The notes beneath the pieces were generated by a model. The model did not search any database and was not told the DNA's origin. It was given only the letters and a program-made list of their open reading frames with translations. From an uncultured Erysipelotrichaceae bacterium (GTDB lineage: Bacteria > Bacillota_I > Bacilli_A > Erysipelotrichales > Erysipelotrichaceae): DNA of 33,767 bases. Positions 9,267 to 17,855 of this stretch are shown here, piece after piece. The stretch is from NCBI GenBank assembly GCA_947036815.1, contig CAMQRS010000018.1, positions 1 to 33,767 of the forward strand, written 5' to 3'. A program made the position numbers and the translations under genes. Position 1 is the stretch's first letter. Each line of letters opens with the position of its first letter.

Positions 9267-9290
9267 AAAACGTATCCTCGGATACGTTTT
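9267..9290 (-). terminator. Terminator of the secA-prfB-yitT unit
   Basis: AAAACGTATCC (9267-9277) pairs perfectly with GGATACGTTTT (9280-9290) around TC. A T7 run follows on the minus strand. The stem overlaps the yitT stop codon at 9289-9291. Confidence 0.9.
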
Positions 9291-10140
9291 ATATTTCATC
9301 GAAGGTAAATCCTTCTCCTTTTACTTCTTTCACATCATTGATTACGATAAATGCGTTAGGATCTATCGATGCAATAATACGATTCGCTAATGGGAATTGT
9401 TTTTTCAACACTATGATGACTAAGACTTCTTTATCATCTTTTGTATACGCTCCTTTGGCATTTAAAATCGTACCACCACGTTGCACTTCTTTAGATATCT
9501 CTTCGTAAATAAGATCGTTTTTATCTGATATTATCATAATTGACTTAGCTTCAGCCATCCCCATCATCATTGCTTTATTCACCATAAATGATGCTGACAA
9601 TACAGATAACAAACCGATTAACGCAGCTTCTATTCCATAGATACTCATCCCCAATAACACTGTAAATCCATCAGTGATAAATATTAATTTGGATAAATGT
9701 ATATGAGTGTATTTATGCGCAATAATTGGTGGAACATCCATCCCACCAGTACTAGCGCCCGTTTTCAACACCATTCCTAGTCCTGATCCAATTAACGCTC
9801 CTCCATAAAGAGATGCCAATATAGGATCATCTGTAATTTCAATAGAACTAGAAAACACCGTTAATATAGAAACAAAAGAAGGGTACAACACCGTTGAAAC
9901 CATCGTTTTTAACGCAAATCCTTTTCCTAAAACTACTGAACCCAAAATAAAAAATACAACAGTAAGTACATTTATCAATGTTGTAATCGAAAGGGGAATC
10001 ACAGCTGACAACGCAACTGAAACCCCAGCTACTCCACCAGATAATATATTATTAGGTATAATAAAGAACGCCACTCCACTTGCCAATATAAAATTCCCTG
10101 CAACAACCAATAATAAATCTTTAATGACGTGTTTTTTCAA
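9289..10140 (-). CDS. yitT: YitT-family membrane protein (DUF161/DUF2179)
   Basis: A 283-residue protein with about five to six membrane spans in residues 8-190, including the family block IIPNNILSGGVAGVSV and GASTGGMDVPPIIAHKY, then a soluble C-terminal DUF2179 domain (about 200-283, RGGTILNAKGAYTKDDKEVLVIIVL). The molecular function of the family is not established. It starts with TTG: no ATG is in position, and AGGAGA lies 8 bases upstream, overlapping the prfB stop. The 10-base gap to prfB means the two genes are read together and probably translationally coupled. Confidence 0.88.
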   Translation of the reverse strand: MKKHVIKDLLLVVAGNFILASGVAFFIIPNNILSGGVAGVSVALSAVIPLSITTLINVLTVVFFILGSVVLGKGFALKTMVSTVLYPSFVSILTVFSSSIEITDDPILASLYGGALIGSGLGMVLKTGASTGGMDVPPIIAHKYTHIHLSKLIFITDGFTVLLGMSIYGIEAALIGLLSVLSASFMVNKAMMMGMAEAKSIMIISDKNDLIYEEISKEVQRGGTILNAKGAYTKDDKEVLVIIVLKKQFPLANRIIASIDPNAFIVINDVKEVKGEGFTFDEI

Positions 10141-10150
10141 AATACTTCTC

Positions 10151-11252
10151 CTATGACACTTGCTCTTTTAAATATGCGAAAATAAAAGCATCGATGTCTC
10201 CATCCATTACTCCATTAACATCCGTGGTTTCGCAACCACTACGATGATCTTTTACCATTGTATAGGGACAAAAAACATAACTTCTAATTTGTGATCCCCA
10301 CTCAATTAACTTTTGAGTTCCTTTGATTTGGGCTAATTTCTTCATCTGTTCTTCTATTTCTAATTGGTATAACTTAGACTTCAAGACTAGCATCGCTTGA
10401 TCTTTATTGTCATGTTGGCTTCTACCATTTTGACATTTGACAGCTATCCCTGTAGGAATATGTGTTATTCTCACTGCTGAATCCGTCTTATTGACATGTT
10501 GTCCACCAGCTCCACTACTTCTCATCGTTTCTATTTCTAGCTCTTTATCCGCAATTTCAATTTCAATTGATTCATTAAATTGAGGCATTACATCGACACT
10601 CGCAAAAGACGTATGTCTTCTTCCTGACGAATCAAAAGGGGAAATTCGAACTAAACGATGAACTCCTTTTTCGGCCTTTAAATATCCGTAGGCACTTTCT
10701 CCCTCAATCAGCAATGTGATTGATTTAATACCTGTTTCTTCTCCTGCTAAATAGTCTAATACAGTAACTTTGAATTCTTGCTTGCTCGCATATCTTGAAT
10801 ACATACGATACAACATTTCACACCAATCACAGCTTTCCGTACCACCAGCTCCTGGATGTAATTCTACCACCGCATTAAAGCGATCATATTCATGAGATAA
10901 CAGTGTATCAACCTCAAATACTGATAATTTTTCAAGAAAATCTGAATACTCTTCTTCTAACAAGGTTCTCATTTCTTCATCAAACTCATCCATGACTGCT
11001 TGATACGTATCAAATAACTCTTGTATCGTACTATTTAAACTTTTGTGCGTATCCACAATTTTTTTAAGTCCATTACATTCTCTTATATATACTTGTGCTA
11101 AATTTGAATCATTCCAAAAATTTTCTTCCAACTGTTTAGCTTCAAGAACTTGTATTCTCGCTTGTTTTATTTCTAATTCAAAGAGAGTCACCAAGCGCAA
11201 CAAATTTGGCTTGGTGACTGTCTAAACTAGTTTTTATCTCATATAATTCCAT
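10151..11252 (-). CDS. prfB: Peptide chain release factor 2, with programmed +1 frameshift
   Basis: RF2 reads UGA and UAA stop codons and releases the finished peptide. The gene needs a frameshift. Translation starts at the ATG at 11250-11252, two bases after the secA stop, and runs 24 codons (MELYEIKTSLDSHQAKFVAL...) to CTT TGA (11178-11183). Skipping one T moves into the main frame, which continues ELEIKQARIQ and gives about 366 residues, the usual RF2 length. GGTGA, an anti-Shine-Dalgarno match, lies just before the slip codon. The anticodon-like SPF motif (RISPFDSSG) and the catalytic GGQ (SGAGGQHVNK) are both present. The open frame beginning at 11203 is only the post-shift part. Stop is TAG. 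Confidence 0.97.
11178..11194 (-). promoter_or_regulatory. RF2 autoregulatory frameshift site
   Basis: On the minus strand GGTGAC TCT CTT TGA A. The CTT codon followed by in-frame TGA is the classic prfB slip site, and GGTGA can pair with UCACC at the 16S rRNA 3' end at the canonical spacing. When RF2 is scarce the ribosome pauses at UGA and slips +1. The usual following base is C; here it is A, giving Glu instead of Asp. Confidence 0.93.
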
Positions 11253-11254
11253 GA

Positions 11255-13594
11255 CTAACTATCTTTTCTTCTAACTTGTACACGCAATACAAAGTTAACG
11301 ATATCATTTGAAATTGTGTGCATCATTGCATCAAACAAATCAAAACCTTCGCTAACATACTGCTGTAACGGATTCCCTTGTGCATAACTTCTCAAGTGAA
11401 TACCATCTCTTAATTTCGACATTGTATCTATGTGAGATACCCATGTCATATCAATATTTTTGATTACCACATTTTTTTCAAATGATGCATATTGATCACG
11501 AACATCTTTAATTTTATCTTCATATGAATTCCACGCTGTATCCAAGCAAACGCTAACGCACTCATCCTTTGTCAATCCATTTAATGCTGTTACATTCAAT
11601 GCGACTTCATCAATTCCCATGACATGCATAGATTTTACTAATTCCGTCGTATTAACTCCTTCTTTGTTTGATCCTGAATTAACATCAATAATACGATTCA
11701 CAACTTTTTCAAACATTTCTTTTACCATTTCATGAACATCATCATGTTCTAGCACATGGTTACGCATTTTATACATAATTTCACGTTGTTGACGTAATAC
11801 ATCATCATAATCTAGCAATTGTTTACGAACATCAAAATTTTGTCCTTCTACTCTTTTTTGAGCAGATCCAATCGCTTTAGTTACTATTTTAGATTCAATC
11901 GCTTGTCCATCTAAGGTAGAAAAAGCACTGTCCAACAATCCTTCTTTACCAAATCGAACCATTAAGCTATCTTTTAGAGAAACATAGAAACGTGAATTCC
12001 CTGGATCTCCTTGACGACCACTACGACCACGTAACTGGTTATCAATACGTCTTGATTCATGTCTTTCACTTCCTAAAACAGCAAGTCCACCTAAGGCTTT
12101 ACTTTCTTCACTTAATTTAATATCAGTTCCACGTCCTGCCATATTCGTTGCAATGGTAACTCCATTAACCTGTCCTGCTTTACTTACAATTTCTGCTTCT
12201 CTTCCATGATTTTTCGCATTTAAAACTTCATGCTTAACACGTGCATTTTTAAGCATGTCAGAAATGATTTCTGATACCTCAACTGAAATAGTACCAACTA
12301 ATACAGGTTGCCCTTTTTCATTCAATTGTTTTACTTCATTTACTAACGCCTTATATTTATCATTCGGTGTTGCAAAAATAGCATCTGCATGATCTATTCT
12401 TTGCACTGGACGATTCGTTGGAACTTCAACAACTCTCATATTATAAATTTCCAAGAATTCTTCTTCTTCCGTTTTAGCAGTTCCAGTCATTCCCCCAAGT
12501 TTTCCATATAATCGGAAAAAGTTTTGGTATGTAATCGTTGCTAACGTACTAGTTTCTTCATTGATTGATACATTTTCTTTGGCTTCAATTGCTTGATGTA
12601 ATCCCTCAGAATATGCTCTACCTTTCATTAAACGACCTGTAAATTGATCAACAATCACAATTTCATTATCTGTAACAACATATTCCACATCTTTTTGCAT
12701 TACATAGTTAGCACGTAATGCCATATTGATATGATGAACTAATTGGGTATGCTCTACATCATATAAATTTCTAAGTTTAAAAGAGCATTCTGCTTTCGCT
12801 ACTCCACTCTCTTGTAAAATCACTTGTCTTGTCTTCACATCTATATCAAAATCTTCAGTAACTAATTTTTTAACAAATATATCACTCATTTGGTATAAAT
12901 TCGCTGTTTTTTTCTTTCCACCTGAAATAATCAATGGTGTTCTTGATTCATCTACTAAGATAGAATCGACCTCATCAACGATAGCAGTATTCAATCCACG
13001 CATAACTCTATCTTGTAACTTAACTACCATATTATCTCTTAAGTAGTCAAACCCTAACTCTGAGTTTGTTGTATACATTACATCACAATGATACGCAGCT
13101 CTTTTTTCACTACTTGTCAGTGCACGAGCATTAAACCCTACACTTAACCCTAGGAAACGATAAATTTGACCCATCCATTCAGCATCACGTTGTGCTAGAT
13201 ATTCATTAACAGTAACAACATGTACCCCTTTTTTAGACAACGCATTCAGGTAAATCGCCATTGTAGAAGTCAGTGTTTTTCCTTCTCCGGTTCTCATCTC
13301 TGCAATATCCCCTTGTTGCATTACTGTAGCACCCATAATCTGAACTAAGTAAGGATACTCTCCAATTACTCGTTTTGCCGCTTCACGACAAACAGCAAAT
13401 GCTTCTACCATTATTTGTTCAAGCGTTTCCCCTTGTTCTACTCTATTTTGAAACTCAATTGTTTTATTTTTTAAAGATTCATCACTCAATGCACCTATTT
13501 CATTACTCAATGCATCTACCTTATGAGCTACCGCTTCAATTTGTGCAAAGCGTTTCTTTTCTCCATTAAAAAGCTTATTTAGAAATCCTGCCAT
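11255..13594 (-). CDS. secA: Preprotein translocase ATPase SecA
   Basis: The motor that pushes unfolded proteins through SecYEG. The 779-residue protein starts MAGFLNKLFNGEKKR. Walker A is MRTGEGKTLTST (about residue 100) and Walker B/DEAD-like is VDEVDSILVDESRTPLII (about 207). The second ATPase half has ATNMAGRGTDIKL, GSERHESRRIDNQLRGRSGRQGDPG, and a C-terminal scaffold ending in VRRKDS. It lacks the zinc-binding tail (CxCxSGxxxxxCHG) of many SecA proteins, which is common in short Firmicute versions. AGGAGGT precedes the ATG and a TATAAT lies at 13626-13631. prfB follows after two bases, a conserved Firmicute order. Confidence 0.98.
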   Translation of the reverse strand: MAGFLNKLFNGEKKRFAQIEAVAHKVDALSNEIGALSDESLKNKTIEFQNRVEQGETLEQIMVEAFAVCREAAKRVIGEYPYLVQIMGATVMQQGDIAEMRTGEGKTLTSTMAIYLNALSKKGVHVVTVNEYLAQRDAEWMGQIYRFLGLSVGFNARALTSSEKRAAYHCDVMYTTNSELGFDYLRDNMVVKLQDRVMRGLNTAIVDEVDSILVDESRTPLIISGGKKKTANLYQMSDIFVKKLVTEDFDIDVKTRQVILQESGVAKAECSFKLRNLYDVEHTQLVHHINMALRANYVMQKDVEYVVTDNEIVIVDQFTGRLMKGRAYSEGLHQAIEAKENVSINEETSTLATITYQNFFRLYGKLGGMTGTAKTEEEEFLEIYNMRVVEVPTNRPVQRIDHADAIFATPNDKYKALVNEVKQLNEKGQPVLVGTISVEVSEIISDMLKNARVKHEVLNAKNHGREAEIVSKAGQVNGVTIATNMAGRGTDIKLSEESKALGGLAVLGSERHESRRIDNQLRGRSGRQGDPGNSRFYVSLKDSLMVRFGKEGLLDSAFSTLDGQAIESKIVTKAIGSAQKRVEGQNFDVRKQLLDYDDVLRQQREIMYKMRNHVLEHDDVHEMVKEMFEKVVNRIIDVNSGSNKEGVNTTELVKSMHVMGIDEVALNVTALNGLTKDECVSVCLDTAWNSYEDKIKDVRDQYASFEKNVVIKNIDMTWVSHIDTMSKLRDGIHLRSYAQGNPLQQYVSEGFDLFDAMMHTISNDIVNFVLRVQVRRKDS

Positions 13595-13625
13595 GTTATG
13601 ACCTCCTGTTTTTTCGTACTTATTT

Positions 13626-13631
13626 ATTATA
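13626..13631 (-). promoter_or_regulatory. -10 box upstream of secA
   Basis: Minus-strand TATAAT (13626-13631). The -35 region is only T-rich. It follows the csp terminator directly, so secA-prfB-yitT appears to form its own unit. Confidence 0.4.
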
Positions 13632-13656
13632 AACTAAATACATAGGATAAAAAAGA

Positions 13657-13682
13657 AAAAAGTGAGGTTTCCCCCACTTTTT
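13657..13682 (-). terminator. Terminator of the first csp gene
   Basis: AAAAAGTGAGG (13657-13667) pairs with CCCCACTTTTT (13672-13682) with one mismatch. U-rich sequence follows on the minus strand. It separates the csp gene from secA. Confidence 0.8.
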
Positions 13683-13691
13683 ACTTGATTT

Positions 13692-13889
13692 TTACGCTAA
13701 ACGAATGTTTTGCGCTTGTAATCCTCTGTCAGTTTCAACTAAATCAAACTCAACAGTTCCATCTGGTTCTACAGTTTTGTAACCGTCCATAACTAATTGA
13801 GAGTAGTGGAAGAATACATCTTTTCCGTCTTCAACAGTAATGAAACCAAACCCTTTTTCAGGGTTGAACATTTTTACTTTTCCTTGCAT
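13692..13889 (-). CDS. csp: Cold-shock domain protein
   Basis: A 65-residue single cold-shock domain, an RNA/ssDNA-binding OB fold acting as RNA chaperone. RNP1 is KGFGFITV (about residues 12-19) and RNP2 is DVFFHY (about 24-29). The first aromatic platform is changed: GKVKMFN has Met where most family members, including the neighbouring copy, have Trp (GKVKWFN). AGGA precedes the ATG. It has its own promoter (13943-13970) and a leader of about 47 bases, and a terminator. The usual Firmicute gene between comFC and secA is hpf; here the slot is filled by two csp genes. Confidence 0.95.
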   Translation of the reverse strand: MQGKVKMFNPEKGFGFITVEDGKDVFFHYSQLVMDGYKTVEPDGTVEFDLVETDRGLQAQNIRLA

Positions 13890-13942
13890 TTTAATATCCT
13901 ATACCTTTCTATGCATAAAAATATAACTTATAACATAATTTC

Positions 13943-13970
13943 ATTATACGCTATATTTTAGATAATGCAA
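13943..13970 (-). promoter_or_regulatory. Promoter of the first csp gene
   Basis: Minus-strand TTGCAT (13965-13970), 16-base spacer, TATAAT (13943-13948). The leader of about 47 bases could carry cold-responsive structure, but I see no stable hairpin. Confidence 0.55.
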
Positions 13971-13995
13971 CCTTTATTATAACTTTTATATAAAC

Positions 13996-14199
13996 TTACT
14001 GTAGTTTTCTTTCTACGTTTCTAGCTTGGATCCCTTTGTCATCGTTTACAACATCAAATAAAACCGCTTCTCCATCAATTAATGACTTAAAACCTTCTCC
14101 ATTTATATGTGTGTAATGTACAAAGACATCCTTACCACTTTCATCCAAAATAAAACCGAAACCTTTTTCCTTGTTAAACCATTTTACTTTACCTTCCAT
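13996..14199 (-). CDS. csp: Cold-shock domain protein, coupled to comFC
   Basis: A 67-residue cold-shock domain with the complete set: GKVKWFN, RNP1 KGFGFIL and RNP2 DVFVHY. The start is set at the ATG at 14197-14199; a GTG three codons earlier abuts the Shine-Dalgarno sequence and is unlikely. AGGAGGT lies 8 bases before the ATG, inside the last codons of comFC, and the two genes overlap by 11 bases. The csp should therefore be made whenever comFA-comFC is translated. No terminator is visible between it and the second csp, so some transcripts may cover both. Confidence 0.95.
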   Translation of the reverse strand: MEGKVKWFNKEKGFGFILDESGKDVFVHYTHINGEGFKSLIDGEAVLFDVVNDDKGIQARNVERKLQ

Positions 14200-14890
14200 G
14201 ATGCGCACCTCCTAACTGCAAATTCAGTATATGAAATTTCTTAAGCTTTGAAAAGACAATTAAATCGCATGATTCGACAAATCCCTGTGTTGCACTAAAC
14301 AGCAATATTTCTATATCCCCTGGATAGTCCTTCAATAAATGCAGTGCCGCTTTCAACGTTGCCCCACTAGTACCCACATCATCAAATAATAATAATTTCC
14401 CCTGTGGCATCTTCACATGTGGATTTAATCGGATCACATCTTTCACTTTACGCCTATTTTCAAAGCTTTGTGATGATTGTTTATAGTTTTTATTCTTCTC
14501 AAATAACTGTACTTTTTTTAGATTTATTTGCTTACTCATTAACTCCAACGTATGAAATCCCCTATCTTTAGTTTTACTTTCATTACTTGGCATATATACT
14601 AATGTGTAACCGCGAAATTTGTCGTTAATTTCTTTCGATTGCATGCATAAAAACAGAGAAGCTAATGCGATATCTTTACACTCTTTATATTGAAATAGTA
14701 ATCCTTCTAAATAATGATCATATAAATATAGGATACGAACCTTTTTACCCTCTAACTTAAGCACATCTTTTACTAGTGTCATTTTGTATCTACAAGAATC
14801 ACAGATACAATCATATGAACCAAAAAAATAGCGTTGCATACTACTTTGATAATATAAAGATTCAAAGCAAACTACACAATTAGATTGCAC
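14189..14890 (-). CDS. comFC: Competence protein ComFC (phosphoribosyltransferase-like)
   Basis: A 233-residue protein needed for uptake of transforming DNA in naturally competent Firmicutes, where it binds ComFA. N-terminal cysteines (CVVCF at 5-8 and CICDSC at 28-33) form a probable zinc finger. The C-terminal half is a type I phosphoribosyltransferase fold with the PRPP loop [14 protein letters not shown] (about 168-181). The start is GTG, supported by AAAGGA eight bases upstream within comFA; the genes overlap by 11 bases. The family block [14 protein letters not shown] is a variant of the usual RxRGFN. Confidence 0.9.
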   Translation of the reverse strand: MQSNCVVCFESLYYQSSMQRYFFGSYDCICDSCRYKMTLVKDVLKLEGKKVRILYLYDHYLEGLLFQYKECKDIALASLFLCMQSKEINDKFRGYTLVYMPSNESKTKDRGFHTLELMSKQINLKKVQLFEKNKNYKQSSQSFENRRKVKDVIRLNPHVKMPQGKLLLFDDVGTSGATLKAALHLLKDYPGDIEILLFSATQGFVESCDLIVFSKLKKFHILNLQLGGAHHGR

Positions 14891-16028
14891 GATTCATTTC
14901 CTTTATCATTTCTATACTTTTCTTCATTGAATCACTTCTACTTTCCGCTAAATAAAAAGCATTTCCATCAGGAATATCCATACTACGACCAACTCTTCCT
15001 ACAATTTGAATTAAGCTTGCCTCACTAAATACAATATGATTCGCAAAATAAACAATCACATCAACCCCTTTAATGGTTATTCCTCGTTCTAATACAGTCG
15101 TACAAAACAGCACTTCATATTTTTTATCACGATATTCTTGAATCAGTTTATCTTTCAGTATTGTTTTCGATGTAAATCCTCTGCACGTAAATACCCACTT
15201 AAATAATATCGCAAGCTGTTTAGACAAAGCTATTGTCGGCACAAATACCAACGTTTGTATTTTTCGAGCATGGTTATTTTTCAACAGAAGATACAATTCT
15301 ATCGTTTGCTTTGTTAAACTTCCTATTTTTATCGCTGGGACAATCAACGGATAACCATGCGGTCTCACAAAAAGTTCAACTTGTTCTATATTTCCCGCCT
15401 TCACTTCATCCAACATTTTTTCGTCAGGTGTAGCTGTCAAGTATATTTTATTACCTCTACAACTTTGCTGAGCAATTGCTTCTAACACATCATTATTCGC
15501 ATACGGGAAAGCATCTATTTCATCCATTATTAATAAATCAAAACAATCATAATAACGATACAATTGATGCATCGTACAAACAATTAAATCACCATCTACT
15601 ATATCCGTATCCCCCTCACATACCGCCACTACATCAATCTCTTTAAAAGCACTAGCCATTCTTTCCCTTATCTCTAATACAACCTGTCTTCTCGCAATTG
15701 CAATCCCTACCTTTTTACCACCGTTCAAATATTCTTCAATGATTTCCATTACCATCTCAGTTTTCCCAGCTCCTGTTGCTGCAAACACCAATACGTCCTT
15801 ATCATTATAGATAGCTTCCTTCAATGTTTTCATCACTTTTTTTTGATACTTAGTTAGTGGATATTCCAACTGTAAATGCGTTTCTCCTACAAATGGTGTA
15901 TATGTCTTTTTCTCCACTGTTTCTCCAACATTAATTCTTCCAAACACAATACATTTACGACAATAATAAACCTCTTTATCTAAATAGAAATACATGTTAT
16001 CTTCATTCTGACATCGATCACATTTCAT
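14880..16028 (-). CDS. comFA: Competence helicase ComFA
   Basis: A DEAD-box-like ATPase that drives single-stranded DNA through the inner membrane during transformation. The start is at 16028 with TTAGGAGG upstream, not at 16076. The 382-residue product begins with a four-cysteine zinc finger (Cys3, Cys6, Cys23, Cys26). Motif I is AATGAGKTEM, motif II MDEIDAFPY (DEID), motif III YLTATPD, and motif VI QIVGRVGRS. The family usually has about 430-460 residues, so this one is somewhat short at the N-terminus. No ComK box was recognised upstream. It is the first gene of comFA-comFC-csp. Confidence 0.95.
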   Translation of the reverse strand: MKCDRCQNEDNMYFYLDKEVYYCRKCIVFGRINVGETVEKKTYTPFVGETHLQLEYPLTKYQKKVMKTLKEAIYNDKDVLVFAATGAGKTEMVMEIIEEYLNGGKKVGIAIARRQVVLEIRERMASAFKEIDVVAVCEGDTDIVDGDLIVCTMHQLYRYYDCFDLLIMDEIDAFPYANNDVLEAIAQQSCRGNKIYLTATPDEKMLDEVKAGNIEQVELFVRPHGYPLIVPAIKIGSLTKQTIELYLLLKNNHARKIQTLVFVPTIALSKQLAILFKWVFTCRGFTSKTILKDKLIQEYRDKKYEVLFCTTVLERGITIKGVDVIVYFANHIVFSEASLIQIVGRVGRSMDIPDGNAFYLAESRSDSMKKSIEMIKEMNRAI

Positions 16029-16101
16029 AATACCTCCTAAACATATATATGAAATGATCCCTATTTTTCCTAACACAATCGTTTCTTCAATTAAAAAAAG
16101 A

Positions 16102-16130
16102 TTTACTATTATCTAACAAAAGGATAAAAT
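16102..16130 (+). promoter_or_regulatory. Promoter of the Lrp-type regulator gene
   Basis: TTTACT (16102-16107), 17-base spacer, TAAAAT (16125-16130), then AAGGAGG at 16142 and the ATG at 16157. Confidence 0.55.
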
Positions 16131-16156
16131 ATACATAATATATAAGGAGGACATTT

Positions 16157-16645
16157 ATGAAAGACGAACACATCCTAGCTTTGATAGAGAAAAAAGCTAA
16201 TTATTCAACACAAGACTTAGCTACCATTTTACAAGAAGACGAACAAAGTATCTTAGAAAAAATGCAAGAGTTTGAAAAAGAAAAAATAATTTGTGGGTAC
16301 CACACAATTATTAACTGGGATAAAACAAACAAAGAAAATGTAGCTGCTATTATTTTTGCAGATACAACTCCAGAGCAAGAAGTAGGTTATGAGAATATTG
16401 CTAGAAAAATTTATAATTACCCAGAAGTTGAATCAATGCACTTAATGAGTGGTAAAAACGACTTTATTATTCGCATCAACGGAAGTTCAATGAAAGAGAT
16501 TGCTAACTTCGTTGCTACTAAATTAGCTTGTATCGATGGTATTAGCGCAACTTCAACTTTAATTGTTTTACAAACATACAAATCAAACGGATTCATCTAT
16601 TCTCAAGAAGAAGACAAACGCGAGAGATTACTGGTTAATCCATAA
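16157..16645 (+). CDS. Lrp/AsnC-family transcriptional regulator
   Basis: A 162-residue protein with an N-terminal winged helix-turn-helix (about residues 4-55, YSTQDLATILQEDEQSILEKM, with IICGYHTIINWDK leading out) and a C-terminal RAM/AsnC ligand domain (about 60-140; VESMHLMSGKNDFIIRI is the typical strand and turn). Such regulators sense amino acids. A strong AAGGAGG precedes the ATG. The stop overlaps the start of the aminotransferase gene (TAATG), so they form one unit, as in the B. subtilis alaR-alaT pair. It probably controls that operon; the effector amino acid is unknown. Confidence 0.9.
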   Translation: MKDEHILALIEKKANYSTQDLATILQEDEQSILEKMQEFEKEKIICGYHTIINWDKTNKENVAAIIFADTTPEQEVGYENIARKIYNYPEVESMHLMSGKNDFIIRINGSSMKEIANFVATKLACIDGISATSTLIVLQTYKSNGFIYSQEEDKRERLLVNP

Positions 16646-17817
16646 TGGATTACACTAAAGTACTAAGTACAAAATTACTTTCAATCAAACCAAGCGGAAT
16701 CCGTCGTTTCTTTGATTTAGCAAACGAATTAGAAGGTGTCGTTTCTCTCGGAGTGGGAGAACCTGACTTTGATACTCCGTGGCATATTAGAGCCGCTGCT
16801 ATCTACAGTATCGAATCTGGACAAACCACATACACGGAAAATCAAGGATTATTAGAATTAAGAAAAGAAGTTTGTAAGTATCAAGCAAGACACTTTAAAT
16901 TAAACTATTCTCCAAAAGATGTAATCATCACAGTGGGTGGTAGTGAAGCAATCGATATCGCATTACGTGCGTTAGTGAATGACGGAGATGAAGTCATTAT
17001 TCCTACTCCATCTTATGTGGCATACGAACCAGGAGTCATTTTAGCCGGTGGAGTCGTAGTCCCACTAGCATTAACTAGCGAAAATGAATTTAAAATAACA
17101 GCAGAAAGCTTATTAGCTTGTATCAGTGATAAAACAAAAGCAATTCTTTTAAATTATCCAAACAACCCAACTGGTGGAGTCATGAATCATGAAGATTACT
17201 CACAACTTGTTGATATCATCAAGGAACACAACATTATGGTGTTAAGTGATGAAATATATGGAGATTTACTATACGAAGGTACGCACGCTTCATTAGCACA
17301 CTTCGAAGAAATAAAAGACCAAGTATTAATTATCAACGGATTTTCAAAAGGATATTCAATGACTGGTTGGAGATTAGGTTATTTATTAGGAAATGAAGCA
17401 TTAATTGAAGAAATAAACAAAATTCATCAATACGTAATTATGTGTGCTCCCATTATGTCCCAATACGCAGCGATTGAAGGCTTAAAACATGGAGATCAAA
17501 ACGTAGAAATGATGCGTTTAGAATACTTCGCAAGAAGAAATTACATTGTGAAAGCATTCAACGATTTAAACATTAAGACACATACGCCAAAAGGAGCATT
17601 TTATATCTTCCCAGATATTCGCTCTACAGGTTTAAGTAGCGAAGACTTTTGTGAGCAATTACTAAGCGATCAAAAAGTTGCATGTGTTCCAGGTACTGCA
17701 TTCGGAGAAACTGCCGAGGGATTCATCCGAGTATCTTACGCATACAGCATTGATGAAATTAGTATCGCCATGGCACGGATTAAACAATTTTTAATTAATA
17801 TTGGATATAACACGTAA
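16645..17817 (+). CDS. Class I/II PLP aminotransferase (AlaT/AspC-like)
   Basis: A 390-residue fold-type I aminotransferase. The PLP lysine lies in INGFSKGYSMTGWRLGY, the PLP-phosphate arginine region in the same block, and the cofactor-binding NYPNNPTGG at about 167-176 with DEIYGDLLYEG after it. The C-terminal substrate arginine is in EGFIRVSYA. Together with the linked Lrp-type regulator the closest arrangement I know is alaR-alaT of B. subtilis, which suggests alanine or a related amino acid, though aromatic or aspartate specificity is possible. The ATG overlaps the regulator's stop codon, so translation is coupled. A terminator begins at its stop codon. Confidence 0.92.
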   Translation: MDYTKVLSTKLLSIKPSGIRRFFDLANELEGVVSLGVGEPDFDTPWHIRAAAIYSIESGQTTYTENQGLLELRKEVCKYQARHFKLNYSPKDVIITVGGSEAIDIALRALVNDGDEVIIPTPSYVAYEPGVILAGGVVVPLALTSENEFKITAESLLACISDKTKAILLNYPNNPTGGVMNHEDYSQLVDIIKEHNIMVLSDEIYGDLLYEGTHASLAHFEEIKDQVLIINGFSKGYSMTGWRLGYLLGNEALIEEINKIHQYVIMCAPIMSQYAAIEGLKHGDQNVEMMRLEYFARRNYIVKAFNDLNIKTHTPKGAFYIFPDIRSTGLSSEDFCEQLLSDQKVACVPGTAFGETAEGFIRVSYAYSIDEISIAMARIKQFLINIGYNT

Positions 17818-17842
17818 GCACATTTAATTATGTGCTTTTTTT
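17816..17842 (+). terminator. Terminator after the aminotransferase gene
   Basis: AAGCACAT (17816-17823) pairs with ATGTGCTT (17830-17837), followed by seven T. Only 13 bases separate the T run from the next start codon, so the downstream ydbS-ydbT pair has no room for its own promoter here. Confidence 0.88.
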
Positions 17843-17855
17843 GAAAGGAACTCTC

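Noticed and set aside
10151-11203. prfB beginning at the TTG at 11203
   Set aside because: The protein would lack its N-terminus; the CTT TGA slip site and the upstream ATG at 11252 give the full RF2.
11250-11252. UGA read as tryptophan (Mycoplasma code)
   Set aside because: An intact RF2 with UGA-dependent autoregulation is present, and no protein needs UGA as a sense codon apart from the prfB frameshift.
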